Shown here: one piece after another, positions 1 to 7,768 of the stretch
How positions within the stretch are numbered: position 1 is the stretch's first letter
Layout: each line of letters begins with the position of its first letter
NCBI GenBank assembly: GCA_012522765.1
Contig: JAAYJW010000139.1
Span: 1 to 41,051 of the forward strand
Direction of reading: 5' to 3'
Source of the DNA: a candidate division WS1 bacterium
GTDB lineage: Bacteria > Armatimonadota > Zipacnadia > Zipacnadales > UBA5352
DNA: 41,051 nt
Program-made: the position numbers and the translations under genes
The notes under the pieces: model-generated
What the model saw: only the letters and a program-made list of their open reading frames with translations
The model's database searches: none
Told to the model about the DNA's origin: nothing

Positions 1-57
1 CCGGCGACGACGATGGCCGACGAGGCCGCCAACAACCCGTTTTTGCGGAATCTGTAG
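1..57 (+). CDS. MBL-fold metallo-hydrolase, C-terminal fragment
   Basis: An open frame enters from the left edge and stops at TAG 55-57, giving 18 residues that end in NNPFLRNL. A tail of the form PATTM...NPFLR is typical of the last residues of glyoxalase-II-like metallo-beta-lactamase-fold hydrolases, where it follows the last metal-binding GHGP segment. No catalytic residue lies inside the window, so the assignment rests on tail similarity recalled from the family. The gene is on the same strand as the SPOR-deoB operon, but 128 bases and a candidate promoter separate them. Confidence 0.5.
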   Translation, partial: PATTMADEAANNPFLRNL

Positions 58-104
58 GGATCCCGTTGCCACGGCAAGGGGCTCCGCGGTGCAGCGCTGA
101 TGCC

Positions 105-133
105 TTGTTCGCAGCAGGCGTTCGTGCTACAAT
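105..133 (+). promoter_or_regulatory. Candidate sigma-70 promoter for the SPOR-deoB-deoA operon
   Basis: TTGTTC (105-110) and TACAAT (128-133) are separated by 17 bases. The -10 matches the consensus at five of six positions; the -35 matches only its first three. It lies about 50 bases upstream of the start codon at 186, in the only gap before the operon. It could be chance in a 128-base stretch, and no operator-like palindrome is obvious around it. Confidence 0.4.
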
Positions 134-185
134 CGGAGCACACGGATGCGGCCACAGTCGCAGTAATGCTATCGGAGGATGACAG

Positions 186-821
186 ATGGCCTCGCGCAAG
201 GAATCAGTCGGTATGCGGCTCCTGCAGAGCCTCAAGTTCTGGCTGGTCGTGCTTGTACTGTGCGCGGTGGCCGGGACTGTGGCTTACTACGTCGGTCGCG
301 ACTACGTCGGCAAGCACCTCCATGCGATGGAGGTGGAGAAGCGGGCGCCCGATGTCACTCCCCAGGCGGGCACCGTGACCGTGGCCTCGATGGACGAGGT
401 CTCGAGCTCTCCGCCGATTGAGGCGGTCGTGACCGTGACGGAGCGCGAGGTAACCGCTCGTGAGGAGCGCCGGGTCCGGGAGGAACTGGCGGGTGCCGAG
501 GATGGCGCCAGCCTCCACCAGGCTGAGGCCGACGCGGAGGAGGCCGCTGAGGAGCCGGAGCAGCAGGATGCGCAGGCTGCTGCCGACCGCTTCGTCGTGA
601 CGGCCGGGGCCTTCGCCGACGAGGAGAATGCCGAGAAGCAGATCCGGACTCTTGCGGAGATGGGCTACGAACCTTACATCACCACTGTCCGCAAAGAGGG
701 CATCACTTACCGGCGCGTCAACGTAGGGGCCTTCAGCAGCCGCAATGAGGCGGAGAAGGTCAAGGAGCGCCTCACCTCCGAGGGCTTTGAGGGCGCGATT
801 TGGACCGAACAGGGGTCGTGA
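186..821 (+). CDS. SPOR-domain membrane protein
   Basis: The protein has 211 residues. A short basic N-terminus is followed by one membrane helix (about residues 13-33), then a long acidic Ala/Glu-rich linker (about 60-135), and a C-terminal SPOR domain (about 137-208) with the two beta-alpha units [18 protein letters not shown] and [22 protein letters not shown] domains bind peptidoglycan stripped of stem peptides, usually at division sites. The architecture fits a bitopic inner-membrane protein with a periplasmic wall-binding end. The start follows a good ribosome site (GGAGG at about 174-178). The stop TGA overlaps the deoB GTG, so this is the first gene of the operon. Why a wall-binding protein is coupled to nucleoside salvage cannot be told from the sequence. 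Confidence 0.85.
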   Translation: MASRKESVGMRLLQSLKFWLVVLVLCAVAGTVAYYVGRDYVGKHLHAMEVEKRAPDVTPQAGTVTVASMDEVSSSPPIEAVVTVTEREVTAREERRVREELAGAEDGASLHQAEADAEEAAEEPEQQDAQAAADRFVVTAGAFADEENAEKQIRTLAEMGYEPYITTVRKEGITYRRVNVGAFSSRNEAEKVKERLTSEGFEGAIWTEQGS

Positions 822-2008
822 CGCTGGCCCACCTGCGCCGGATCGCACTCGTAGTGCTCGACAGCGCCGGTATCGGCGATGCCCCCGATGCCGCACACTA
901 CCACGACGAGGGCAGCAATACCCTCGGCAACCTCTCCCGCGCAGTCGGCGGGCTCACTCTTCCCACCCTTCAGCGCCTCGGCCTCGGCAACCTGACTGAG
1001 ATCAGCGGCGTCCCACCGGTTGAGCGGCCGAAGGCGGCATGGGGGCGCATGACCGAGCAGGCCGCGGGGAAGGACACGGTGGTGGGGCACTGGGAGATGA
1101 TGGGTCAGATTCGCCGCGAGCCGTTCCCCCTCTACCCTGATGGCTTCCCGGGTGACGTCATCGCGGAGTTCGAGCGGCTCACCGGCCGCCCAGCGATTGG
1201 CAACTATCCCGCCTCCGGCACGGTGATCATCGAGGAGTTGTTCGAGGAGCACCGGCGCACCGGGGCGTGGATCGTCTACACCTCCGGCGACAGCGTCTTT
1301 CAGATCGCCGCGCATGAAGAGCTGATCCCGGTGGAGGAGCTTTACCGCGCCTGCGAGATCGCGCGCGAGATGCTGCATGGCGAGCACGAGGTCGCGCGGG
1401 TGATCGCGAGGCCCTTTGTCGGCGAGCAGGGCTCGCTCCAGCGGACGGATCGGCGTCGCGACTACCCGCTGCCGCCGCCGGGGCCGACCGCGCTGGACCA
1501 CCTGCAGGAGGCGGGCGTTCCCGTCGTTGCAGTCGGCAAGATCAACGACATCTTCGCCGGGCAGGGCATCGCCCGGTCGATTCACACCGGCAGCAATGCC
1601 GAAGGCGTGGAGGCAGTGCTGGGCCTGCTGGCGGAGGAAGCCGGGGGCCTGATCTTCGCGAACCTGAACGACTTTGACACGCGCTACGGGCATCGGAACG
1701 ACCCGCAGGGATATGCGGACGCGCTGGTGGAGTTCGACGGCTGCCTGCCGCAGATGCTGGACCTGCTCGGCGAGAGCGACATGCTGCTAATGGTCGCCGA
1801 TCACGGGACCGACCCGACGACCGAGAGCACCGACCACTCGCGCGAGCGGGTGCCCCTGCTGGTGGCGGGGCCGAAGGTGCAGCCGGTGCACCTGGGCACT
1901 CGGGAGACTTACGCCGACGTTGGCGCAACGCTCTGCGAGTTGCTCAACGCCCGGCCGCTGCCGACCGGCTCCAGCTTCGCCGCGGAGGTCCTCGGGGGAG
2001 AGCAATGA
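818..2008 (+). CDS. deoB: Phosphopentomutase
   Basis: DeoB interconverts (deoxy)ribose-1-phosphate and (deoxy)ribose-5-phosphate, passing sugars released from nucleosides to central metabolism. It belongs to the alkaline-phosphatase superfamily with two metal ions. The metal and active-site segments are visible: [15 protein letters not shown] at the N-terminus, [27 protein letters not shown] and [18 protein letters not shown] near the C-terminus. The 396-residue length matches the family. I chose GTG 818 because it forms a GTGA overlap with the upstream stop, as at the next four junctions. A TTG at 800 has a better-spaced GAGGG site and would add six residues. The next gene, deoA, makes the substrate of this enzyme. 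Confidence 0.95.
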   Translation: MTLAHLRRIALVVLDSAGIGDAPDAAHYHDEGSNTLGNLSRAVGGLTLPTLQRLGLGNLTEISGVPPVERPKAAWGRMTEQAAGKDTVVGHWEMMGQIRREPFPLYPDGFPGDVIAEFERLTGRPAIGNYPASGTVIIEELFEEHRRTGAWIVYTSGDSVFQIAAHEELIPVEELYRACEIAREMLHGEHEVARVIARPFVGEQGSLQRTDRRRDYPLPPPGPTALDHLQEAGVPVVAVGKINDIFAGQGIARSIHTGSNAEGVEAVLGLLAEEAGGLIFANLNDFDTRYGHRNDPQGYADALVEFDGCLPQMLDLLGESDMLLMVADHGTDPTTESTDHSRERVPLLVAGPKVQPVHLGTRETYADVGATLCELLNARPLPTGSSFAAEVLGGEQ

Positions 2009-3342
2009 GCTTCGACATCCGCCGGCTGAGTGAGCGCAAGCTGAGCGGCGAGGCGCTATCAGGCGAGGAGCTTCGCTGGGTCATCGAGGCGTACACCGCC
2101 GGGGAGATAGGTGACGCGCCGGTGGCGGCATGGCTGATGGCCGTCTGCGCGAAGGGGCTCAGCGATGAGGAGACGTGGCACCTGACGCAGGCGATGGCGC
2201 ATTCGGGGCAGATGCTCGACCTCAGCTCAATCGCTCGCCCGACAGTGGACAAGCACTCGACCGGCGGTGTAGGGGACAAGGTGACGCTTGTCGCGGGGCC
2301 GATCGCGGCCGCCTGCGGCGTCTGTGTGCCGAAGATGTCCGGGCGCGGTCTCGGCCACACCGGCGGCACGATTGACAAGCTGGAGGCAATCGCCGGGCTT
2401 CGGACCGATCTCAGCGCCGAGCAGTTTATTGCGCAGGCGCGCGAGATGGGACTGGTGGTTGCATCGCAGAGCAGCGATCTTGCGCCCGCCGATGGGAAGC
2501 TGTACGCACTGCGCGACGCCACCGGCACAGTGGACAGCCGGGGATTGATCGCCTCGAGCATCATGAGCAAGAAGATCGCCTCCGGTGCGGAGGCGATCGT
2601 GCTGGAGGTAACCGTCGGCAGCGGCGCGTTCATGGGCACGGTCGAGGAGGCGCGCGCTCTGGCCGGGCTGATGATCGCGCTGGGAGAGCGGGCCGGGCGC
2701 AGGATGGCCGCGCTGCTGACTGATATGAACCGCCCGCTCGGACGCGCGGTGGGCAATGCCGTCGAGGTCGAAGAGGCCGCGGCGGTGCTCGCCGGTGGAG
2801 GGCCGGCCGATGTGCGTGAGGTATCGCTGGAGATAGCGGCGCTGATGCTTGTCACTGCCGGGGTGCAGTGCGATCTGCCTGCTGCGAGAGAATGTGCCGG
2901 CTCGGCGCTCAGATCCGGGGCCGCTGCTGAGAAGTTCGCGGAGATGGTGCGGGCGCAGAGGGGAGATCCGTCTGCGCTCGACCGGACGCTGCTGGGCCAT
3001 GCGCCGGCGCACATCGCCGATTTCGGCGCAGATGACAGCGGCATCGTGACGCGCATGGACGCCCTCTCCGTTGGGCGGGCGGCTCTTGCGGCAGGCGCCG
3101 GTCGGAGGCGCAAGGGCGACAGTGTAGACCCGGCGACGGGGCTGCGCATCATCTCCGCCGAGGGCGAGCGCACGGAAAGAGGCGTTCCGGTGATCGAGGT
3201 GCTGGCCGCCTCTGAGCAACACGCCGAGGTGGCGCTTGAGGAACTGCGGCGGGGCATCGTGATCTCCGATCGCCCGGCCGAGCAGCGGCCGCCGATGCTT
3301 GAGCTGATGTCGTCGCGGATGAGTTCGGAGGACAGCAGATGA
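2005..3342 (+). CDS. deoA: Pyrimidine-nucleoside (thymidine) phosphorylase
   Basis: The enzyme splits thymidine, deoxyuridine or uridine with phosphate into the base and (deoxy)ribose-1-phosphate, which DeoB then isomerises. The 445-residue length is normal. The signature [10 protein letters not shown] (residues 83-92) forms the phosphate site. It is followed by [17 protein letters not shown] (111-127), the LYALRD segment and [14 protein letters not shown], which carry pyrimidine- and sugar-binding residues. The C-terminal domain is the usual alpha/beta lid. The stretch around [16 protein letters not shown] looks closer to the broad pyrimidine-nucleoside type (Pdp) than to strict thymidine phosphorylase, so either name is possible. 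ATG 2005 overlaps the deoB stop by four bases, implying translational coupling. Confidence 0.95.
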   Translation: MSFDIRRLSERKLSGEALSGEELRWVIEAYTAGEIGDAPVAAWLMAVCAKGLSDEETWHLTQAMAHSGQMLDLSSIARPTVDKHSTGGVGDKVTLVAGPIAAACGVCVPKMSGRGLGHTGGTIDKLEAIAGLRTDLSAEQFIAQAREMGLVVASQSSDLAPADGKLYALRDATGTVDSRGLIASSIMSKKIASGAEAIVLEVTVGSGAFMGTVEEARALAGLMIALGERAGRRMAALLTDMNRPLGRAVGNAVEVEEAAAVLAGGGPADVREVSLEIAALMLVTAGVQCDLPAARECAGSALRSGAAAEKFAEMVRAQRGDPSALDRTLLGHAPAHIADFGADDSGIVTRMDALSVGRAALAAGAGRRRKGDSVDPATGLRIISAEGERTERGVPVIEVLAASEQHAEVALEELRRGIVISDRPAEQRPPMLELMSSRMSSEDSR

Positions 3343-3746
3343 TCGGCGGGAAGAACTGGCTTGAGGTGGCGGTGGTCACCGCCGTCGCGCTTGGCTTCGT
3401 CACCCTGCTGCTGGTGATTCGCGCGCAGGATCGTGGTCGGGCGGGACGGGAGATCGTGCGCACCGCGGTGCTGGTGTGGAGCGCGGTCATCGTGACGCTG
3501 CTGCTGGCGTGGCAGCTTGAGATACGCCTCGGCGGCCCGGTATTTGACGTCAACGTCGGGGCAAGCCCCGGCGTCGTCGCGCGAGACCTTGACACCGGAC
3601 AGGTCGTCATGCTCGGCGCGGTGCTGCTCGTGATGGTCGCGCTTTACGTTGTCACGATCCTGGCAGTGCGGAGGCTGATTGAGCCGGAGGATGGCCCGCC
3701 GCCGCTGCAGGTGCACGATGGCGGGCCGGACGGTGGTCGTGAGTGA
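3339..3746 (+). CDS. Small integral membrane protein, unknown function
   Basis: The 135-residue protein has three predicted membrane segments: about residues 8-26, 41-60 and 88-110. A roughly 25-residue loop lies between the second and third, and the acidic, Gly/Pro-rich tail (EPEDGPPP to GGRE) is probably soluble. I do not recognise a family. It starts at an ATGA overlap with deoA and ends at a GTGA overlap with the metallophosphoesterase, so it is almost certainly translated with them. A partner role for the membrane-anchored phosphoesterase downstream is possible but unsupported by any motif. Confidence 0.75.
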   Translation: MIGGKNWLEVAVVTAVALGFVTLLLVIRAQDRGRAGREIVRTAVLVWSAVIVTLLLAWQLEIRLGGPVFDVNVGASPGVVARDLDTGQVVMLGAVLLVMVALYVVTILAVRRLIEPEDGPPPLQVHDGGPDGGRE

Positions 3747-4672
3747 TCGCGATCGCCATCGTGCTGTGGGCGCTGGTGGTGGGCGCCATCATCTTCGTCG
3801 CCTACATCCGCTACGTTGAGCCCGCCCGGATGCAGGTCACGGAGACCGTGCTTCATTTCGAGGATCTTCCGGAGGCCTTGCGGGGCCTGACAATCGCGCA
3901 CCTCTCCGACACGCACTGCCATCACGACAGCGCGATTGAGTGGAGCAGCCGCGAGGCTGTTCGGCTTGCGATGGAGCGAAAGCCGGACCTGATCGTGATC
4001 ACCGGCGATCTCTTTGAGAGCTGCGAGCTTGCGAGTGAGTGTTCGGCGCAGCTTGAGGGCCTTGAGGCGCCGCTGGGCGTGTGGGCCGTGCCGGGCAATC
4101 ATGACTGCGCACACGAGGATCCCTTCGCGTGCCTTGAGGCCCCGCCTGAGGACGTGGAGGTGCTCCGGGAGGCGCTGGAGGGCCTTGGGATCGTGCTGCT
4201 GGCGAATGAGAACCGGCGGATCGAGGTAGATGACGCGAACCTGGCGATCGCAGGGGTAGATGAGTATGCCTTCGGGCGCGATGACGTGGAGAGCGCGCTT
4301 GAGGGCGCGGAGGATGCTGCGTTTGTGGTACTGCTGGCGCACACCCCCGACGTGCTGGATGACCCGGATGTCGGCGCCGCGGACCTGGTGCTGTGCGGGC
4401 ATACGCATGGGGGGCAGATCCGGCTGCCCGGCATCGGTGCGCCGTGGGCGCCGGTCTGGCGCGATCGGCGACGAGCGTCCGGTCTGCTGAGGACCGGAGA
4501 TGCACTCTGCTACGTCAGCAGAGGCGTGGCGTCGGCGACACGGGCGCGCTTTCACTGCCGCCCGGAGGTCGCAATGCTGACGCTGGAGCGGGGCCGGGAG
4601 ACCGCCGGTCGCGAAGTCCCCGTGCGAAGAGAGATTCGGAGCCGCAAAGCTGTTGAGGAGGTACTGTCGTGA
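3743..4672 (+). CDS. Membrane-anchored metallophosphoesterase (YkuE/YaeI-like)
   Basis: The 309-residue protein begins with a membrane helix (about residues 3-22) followed by a calcineurin-like phosphoesterase domain. All metal-ligand blocks are present in order: HLSDTHCHHD (Asp 56, His 58), VITGDLFE, VPGNHDC, LLAHTPD and LCGHTHGGQIRLP. The last, with a segment like GAPWAP after it, is typical of the YkuE/YaeI branch, whose members hydrolyse UDP-diacylglucosamine-type lipids or other membrane phosphoesters. The actual substrate is not determinable. GTG 3743 forms a GTGA overlap with the upstream stop, and the gene's own stop overlaps the next start at 4669. Confidence 0.9.
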   Translation: MIAIAIVLWALVVGAIIFVAYIRYVEPARMQVTETVLHFEDLPEALRGLTIAHLSDTHCHHDSAIEWSSREAVRLAMERKPDLIVITGDLFESCELASECSAQLEGLEAPLGVWAVPGNHDCAHEDPFACLEAPPEDVEVLREALEGLGIVLLANENRRIEVDDANLAIAGVDEYAFGRDDVESALEGAEDAAFVVLLAHTPDVLDDPDVGAADLVLCGHTHGGQIRLPGIGAPWAPVWRDRRRASGLLRTGDALCYVSRGVASATRARFHCRPEVAMLTLERGRETAGREVPVRREIRSRKAVEEVLS

Positions 4673-5286
4673 GCATGATTCCGGACGTTTCGGGTACACT
4701 CGAGCGCCTGGGCCTGAGGAAGGGTCAGAGGCCGCTCTCGCGCGAGCAGGCTTTTGAGGCGCGGCCGGTGCGCAACCCGCGGCTGAAGTGGCGGCTCAAT
4801 GATGACGAGAACGCTGAGGTGATTGTCCCGCGCCGCAAAGACGTCTTCGGGCGCGTGATGGGCTTTCTGTTCTTTGTGCCGGAGAGTCGCCCGATCGTCC
4901 TCGACGAGGTGGGCAGCCGCGTCTGGGAACTGTGCGACGGTGAGCACACTGTGGATGAGATGATCCGCGTCCTCTCCAACGAGTACAAGCTCGGGCGGCG
5001 GGAGGTGGAGGTATCCCTGACGGAGTATCTTCGCACCCTCGGCAAGCGCGGCATGGTCGGCTTCCTCGTGCCGAAGGAGTTCCTCGACGAGGAGGACGCC
5101 GGGGAGCTCGTCGGCCTGCAGGACATCGGTAGCACGCGGGAGGACCTTGAAGCCGCCCGTGCGGAGGCAGCGCAGATAGAGGCCGAGCAGTTTGAGGCCG
5201 AGCGCGCTCGCGAGAAGGCGGATGAGATCGCCGCCTCTGCCGATGATGAGGATCAGGATGAGCCTGCGGACTCGCAGACGAGCTGA
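4669..5286 (+). CDS. PqqD-family (RRE-like) protein with charged C-terminal tail
   Basis: The 205-residue protein contains a PqqD-like winged-helix domain at about residues 40-125. The recognisable core reads IVLDEVGSRVWELCDGEHTV, followed by the second helix pair and a KRGMVGF strand. PqqD and related RiPP recognition elements bind precursor peptides for radical-SAM enzymes, but no precursor, radical-SAM gene or transporter is visible here, so the role is open. The C-terminal about 70 residues are Glu/Ala-rich and probably form a coiled coil or disordered acidic tail. GTG 4669 makes a GTGA overlap with the phosphoesterase stop; ATG 4675 is an alternative. Confidence 0.8.
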   Translation: MSMIPDVSGTLERLGLRKGQRPLSREQAFEARPVRNPRLKWRLNDDENAEVIVPRRKDVFGRVMGFLFFVPESRPIVLDEVGSRVWELCDGEHTVDEMIRVLSNEYKLGRREVEVSLTEYLRTLGKRGMVGFLVPKEFLDEEDAGELVGLQDIGSTREDLEAARAEAAQIEAEQFEAERAREKADEIAASADDEDQDEPADSQTS

Positions 5287-5313
5287 CCTTGGTGGCGCTC
5301 AGGGAGCGGACCG

Positions 5314-6156
5314 ATGATCAGGAACATCGTCGTGGGCTATGACGGCACGCGCGGCTCTGACGTGGCGGTTGAACAGGCGATCGGGCTCGCGGAGCTTGGC
5401 GGCGGCCGCATCTATCTCGCTACGGTGACGACGGTCACAGAAGGTGACCTCGACGGAGCAGTGGGGCCGGGCGAGCGGGAGATAGCCGACATGGTCATGG
5501 CTCCCGCCGCTGCAGGTGGCGAAGACGAGGACGGCGTAGGCGGTGAGACGCCGCTTTCGCTCGACACGATCCACCAGCGCTGCCAGGAGTTGAACATTGT
5601 CTGCGAGGACGAGCGGCTGGTAGGCAGAAGCCCTGCCTCGCGCCTCCTGCATCGAAGCTGGCTGGCGGAGCTGCTGGTGATCGGTCGCGGTAGCGAACGC
5701 CGCCCCGGAATGATCGGCCCCAACGCGACCTTCCTGCTGTCGGAGCTGGTCGCGCCGACGATGGTCTGCGCCCGTCGGCATGTTGAGGTACGCAACGTTC
5801 TCGTGCCGTACAAGCTCTCCGTGAACGGCACCCGCGCGCTGTCCTTCGCGGGCGAACTCTGCGAGACGCTTAACGCGCGCCTGAAGGTGCTCGCCTGCCA
5901 TCGCCGGCGCACGGTGGCCGAGGAGGCCCGGGAGGCGGCGGAGCGGCATCTGCGGGCCTACCACGTGGAGAGTGAGGTGAGCGTGGCGCTCGCGCTGCCT
6001 CATGAGGCGGTGCACTCGGCGGCGCTGGAGGGTGAGTCGTCGCTGATCGTCGTTCCGGGCGCGCACAAGCGCTACTACCTCTTCCCGTGGCAGCGCAATG
6101 AGACGCTGTGGCGGGCGCTGGAAGTGCCGGGCGTGGCGGTCATCGCCTATCCCTGA
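5314..6156 (+). CDS. Tandem universal stress protein (two UspA domains)
   Basis: The 280-residue cytoplasmic protein has two Usp folds. The first (about 1-150) opens with IRNIVVGYDGTRGSDVAVEQA and has a GRGSERRPG loop resembling the G-x2-G nucleotide-binding loop. The second (about 155-280) opens with RNVLVPYKLSVNGTRALSFA and ends with PGVAVIAYP, but its nucleotide loop (PGAHKRYYLFPW) is not canonical. One active and one degenerate ATP site is a common arrangement in tandem Usps. It starts 27 bases after the PqqD gene and is probably the last gene of the operon, since a hairpin at 6186-6211 follows. Confidence 0.85.
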   Translation: MIRNIVVGYDGTRGSDVAVEQAIGLAELGGGRIYLATVTTVTEGDLDGAVGPGEREIADMVMAPAAAGGEDEDGVGGETPLSLDTIHQRCQELNIVCEDERLVGRSPASRLLHRSWLAELLVIGRGSERRPGMIGPNATFLLSELVAPTMVCARRHVEVRNVLVPYKLSVNGTRALSFAGELCETLNARLKVLACHRRRTVAEEAREAAERHLRAYHVESEVSVALALPHEAVHSAALEGESSLIVVPGAHKRYYLFPWQRNETLWRALEVPGVAVIAYP

Positions 6157-6185
6157 CGCACCTGCATCCGAAGCCCGAATCGCGA

Positions 6186-6211
6186 CGGCCGAACCCAATC
6201 GGGTCCGGCCG
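6186..6211. terminator. Hairpin between convergent operons
   Basis: Arms 6186-6196 and 6201-6211 form an 11-bp stem with one A-C mismatch and a four-base AATC loop. It lies 30 bases after the Usp stop and 24 bases from the stop of the convergent DUF4340 gene, so it could serve both strands. The T-run on the plus side is weak (TTGTCGCTT), and the minus side has none. Confidence 0.55.
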
Positions 6212-6234
6212 TTGTCGCTTCACGCGCCTGAGCG

Positions 6235-7692
6235 TCAGGTGCCGGGTACGACCGGTTCGGCAGCTTCCTCCGGTTCCGGGATCGGCACTGCGCTCGGCCT
6301 CAACTCATCAACTTCATCGGGCAGATCGCCCATGAGGAACTCGGAGATCTCCACCACCTGCTTGCTTGCGCTGGTGGAGGCGTAGTAGTTGCCCGCCTCC
6401 GTCTTCGCGCCTACGAGCACCCTGATCGGCTCCTCGCCGCGCAGTTCGATGGTGATCGCGACCTGCGGCACCGCAAGCCCGAACGTGCGCAACTCCTGAG
6501 GCGTCGGGTCGTCGCTGACGAAGTTGACCGCGCTCAGGTCCTCGAGGTCCCAGAGGATGTCATCAATCGCGCCCTGCCGGGCCTCGAAGTCCTGCGGCCT
6601 CTCGACGAACCAGCCGCTGGGGCGGCGCGCAACGGTGAAGCTGAGCCCCTGAGTCCTCTCGACCTTGACACGCGTCACGTCCTCGCGGTTGAAGCTCACG
6701 ACGCTCTTGTCGCGCAGATCGAAGGCCGACTGGCGGAAGTTGTCGAGGGCCCCAGCCTGGACGAGCAGCACCTCGTTGCGCCCCGAGACCCGTGTGAAGA
6801 CTACTTCCTTCTCCTCTGCCGGTTGACCAACTTCGCGTGTTACGGTGCTGCCGAAGGTGACCGTGCGGCTCTTGCCGTCGGTCGTGGCAAGTGTCACCGT
6901 GGCCTGTGGTCCGTCGAAGCCGAGTGCGGCGTCATCAGCGTCCGCGTCCTCATCGGCGAAGCCTTCGGCCTTCAGGTCGTCAAGGCTGGTGATGACCTGT
7001 CGCACGCCCCATTCATCCGCCGGCACCTGCAGCGGTTCGGTCAGGCGCCACTTCGGTCCGTCGGAGGTCGCGGTGGTGCGCTGCGCGGCAACATGCTCCT
7101 CGCCGTGATCGAGCACGAGGCTCTGCACGGCATCGGCTTCCACCGTCAGCACGTCCGTCTCGCGCATCTCGCGCGGGTCCTTCCACAGCGTCGTGCGAAC
7201 GGTGGCTGGGACCACGTAGAGGTTGTTGTTGCCGCTGATCTTCGCATACCGCTCGGCGCCCGCTGGCGTTTCTCCGCCGAGGCTAAGCTGGGCCGTCCGG
7301 TTGCCGGCGTAAGTGAGGGTGGCGACGAGATCGGGCTCGGCGAGCCCGAACTGCTCGCTGTCGAGGTCCACTCCCTCACGAGTGGCGCTCGGCCGCAGTT
7401 GCGCGATGGTCTCCACCATGCGCCGGACCTCCTCGGCGTTCGCCATGCCCTCAAAAGGCTCGGTGATGAACCATCCATCATCGCGCTTCGTGAGGACAAC
7501 GACCTCCTGCCCGGCACGCTCAATGCGCAGGGAGGTCACTTGCTCAACGTCTATGCCGTAGAGGTCGAGGCCGAGGACGCCGTGCCTGAATACCTCACCC
7601 TCCTCGGCAACGCGATTTCTGCTCTCCACCCACACAAAGGCGAGCAGCGCGATGAAGACGAGACCGGTTGCGAGCGTGGCCCTCCAGTTCAT
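6235..7692 (-). CDS. DUF4340 domain-containing membrane-anchored protein
   Basis: The 485-residue protein has an N-terminal membrane helix (about residues 6-24), then a long extracytoplasmic region with repeated beta-rich DUF4340 units. Segments such as VTSLRIERAGQEVVVLTKRDDGWFITEP and VTRVKVERTQGLSFTVARRPSGWFVERP mark successive repeats, each beginning with a strand and a GWF turn. The C-terminal tail is Pro/Glu-rich. DUF4340 proteins are regularly encoded after Gld-like ABC transporter genes, as here: the ATPase, permease and GldG-like genes lie upstream on the same strand. Their biochemical role is not established; a periplasmic accessory subunit is the usual inference. The ATG start has only a distant ribosome site (AAGGGG, 13 bases). 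Confidence 0.85.
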   Translation of the reverse strand: MNWRATLATGLVFIALLAFVWVESRNRVAEEGEVFRHGVLGLDLYGIDVEQVTSLRIERAGQEVVVLTKRDDGWFITEPFEGMANAEEVRRMVETIAQLRPSATREGVDLDSEQFGLAEPDLVATLTYAGNRTAQLSLGGETPAGAERYAKISGNNNLYVVPATVRTTLWKDPREMRETDVLTVEADAVQSLVLDHGEEHVAAQRTTATSDGPKWRLTEPLQVPADEWGVRQVITSLDDLKAEGFADEDADADDAALGFDGPQATVTLATTDGKSRTVTFGSTVTREVGQPAEEKEVVFTRVSGRNEVLLVQAGALDNFRQSAFDLRDKSVVSFNREDVTRVKVERTQGLSFTVARRPSGWFVERPQDFEARQGAIDDILWDLEDLSAVNFVSDDPTPQELRTFGLAVPQVAITIELRGEEPIRVLVGAKTEAGNYYASTSASKQVVEISEFLMGDLPDEVDELRPSAVPIPEPEEAAEPVVPGT

Positions 7693-7768
7693 GCTAAGTC
7701 ATGCACCCCTTGCGTCACTGTCAACAGAAACGAGTTGTATTGCCTGACCGGCTGATCCGAGCACCTCA

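Noticed and set aside
1944-3716. Long minus-strand open frame (590 codons) across deoA and its neighbours
   Set aside because: It lies antisense to well-supported deoA and the following gene, is Ser/Arg/Pro-rich, has no domain and reflects GC-rich codon bias.
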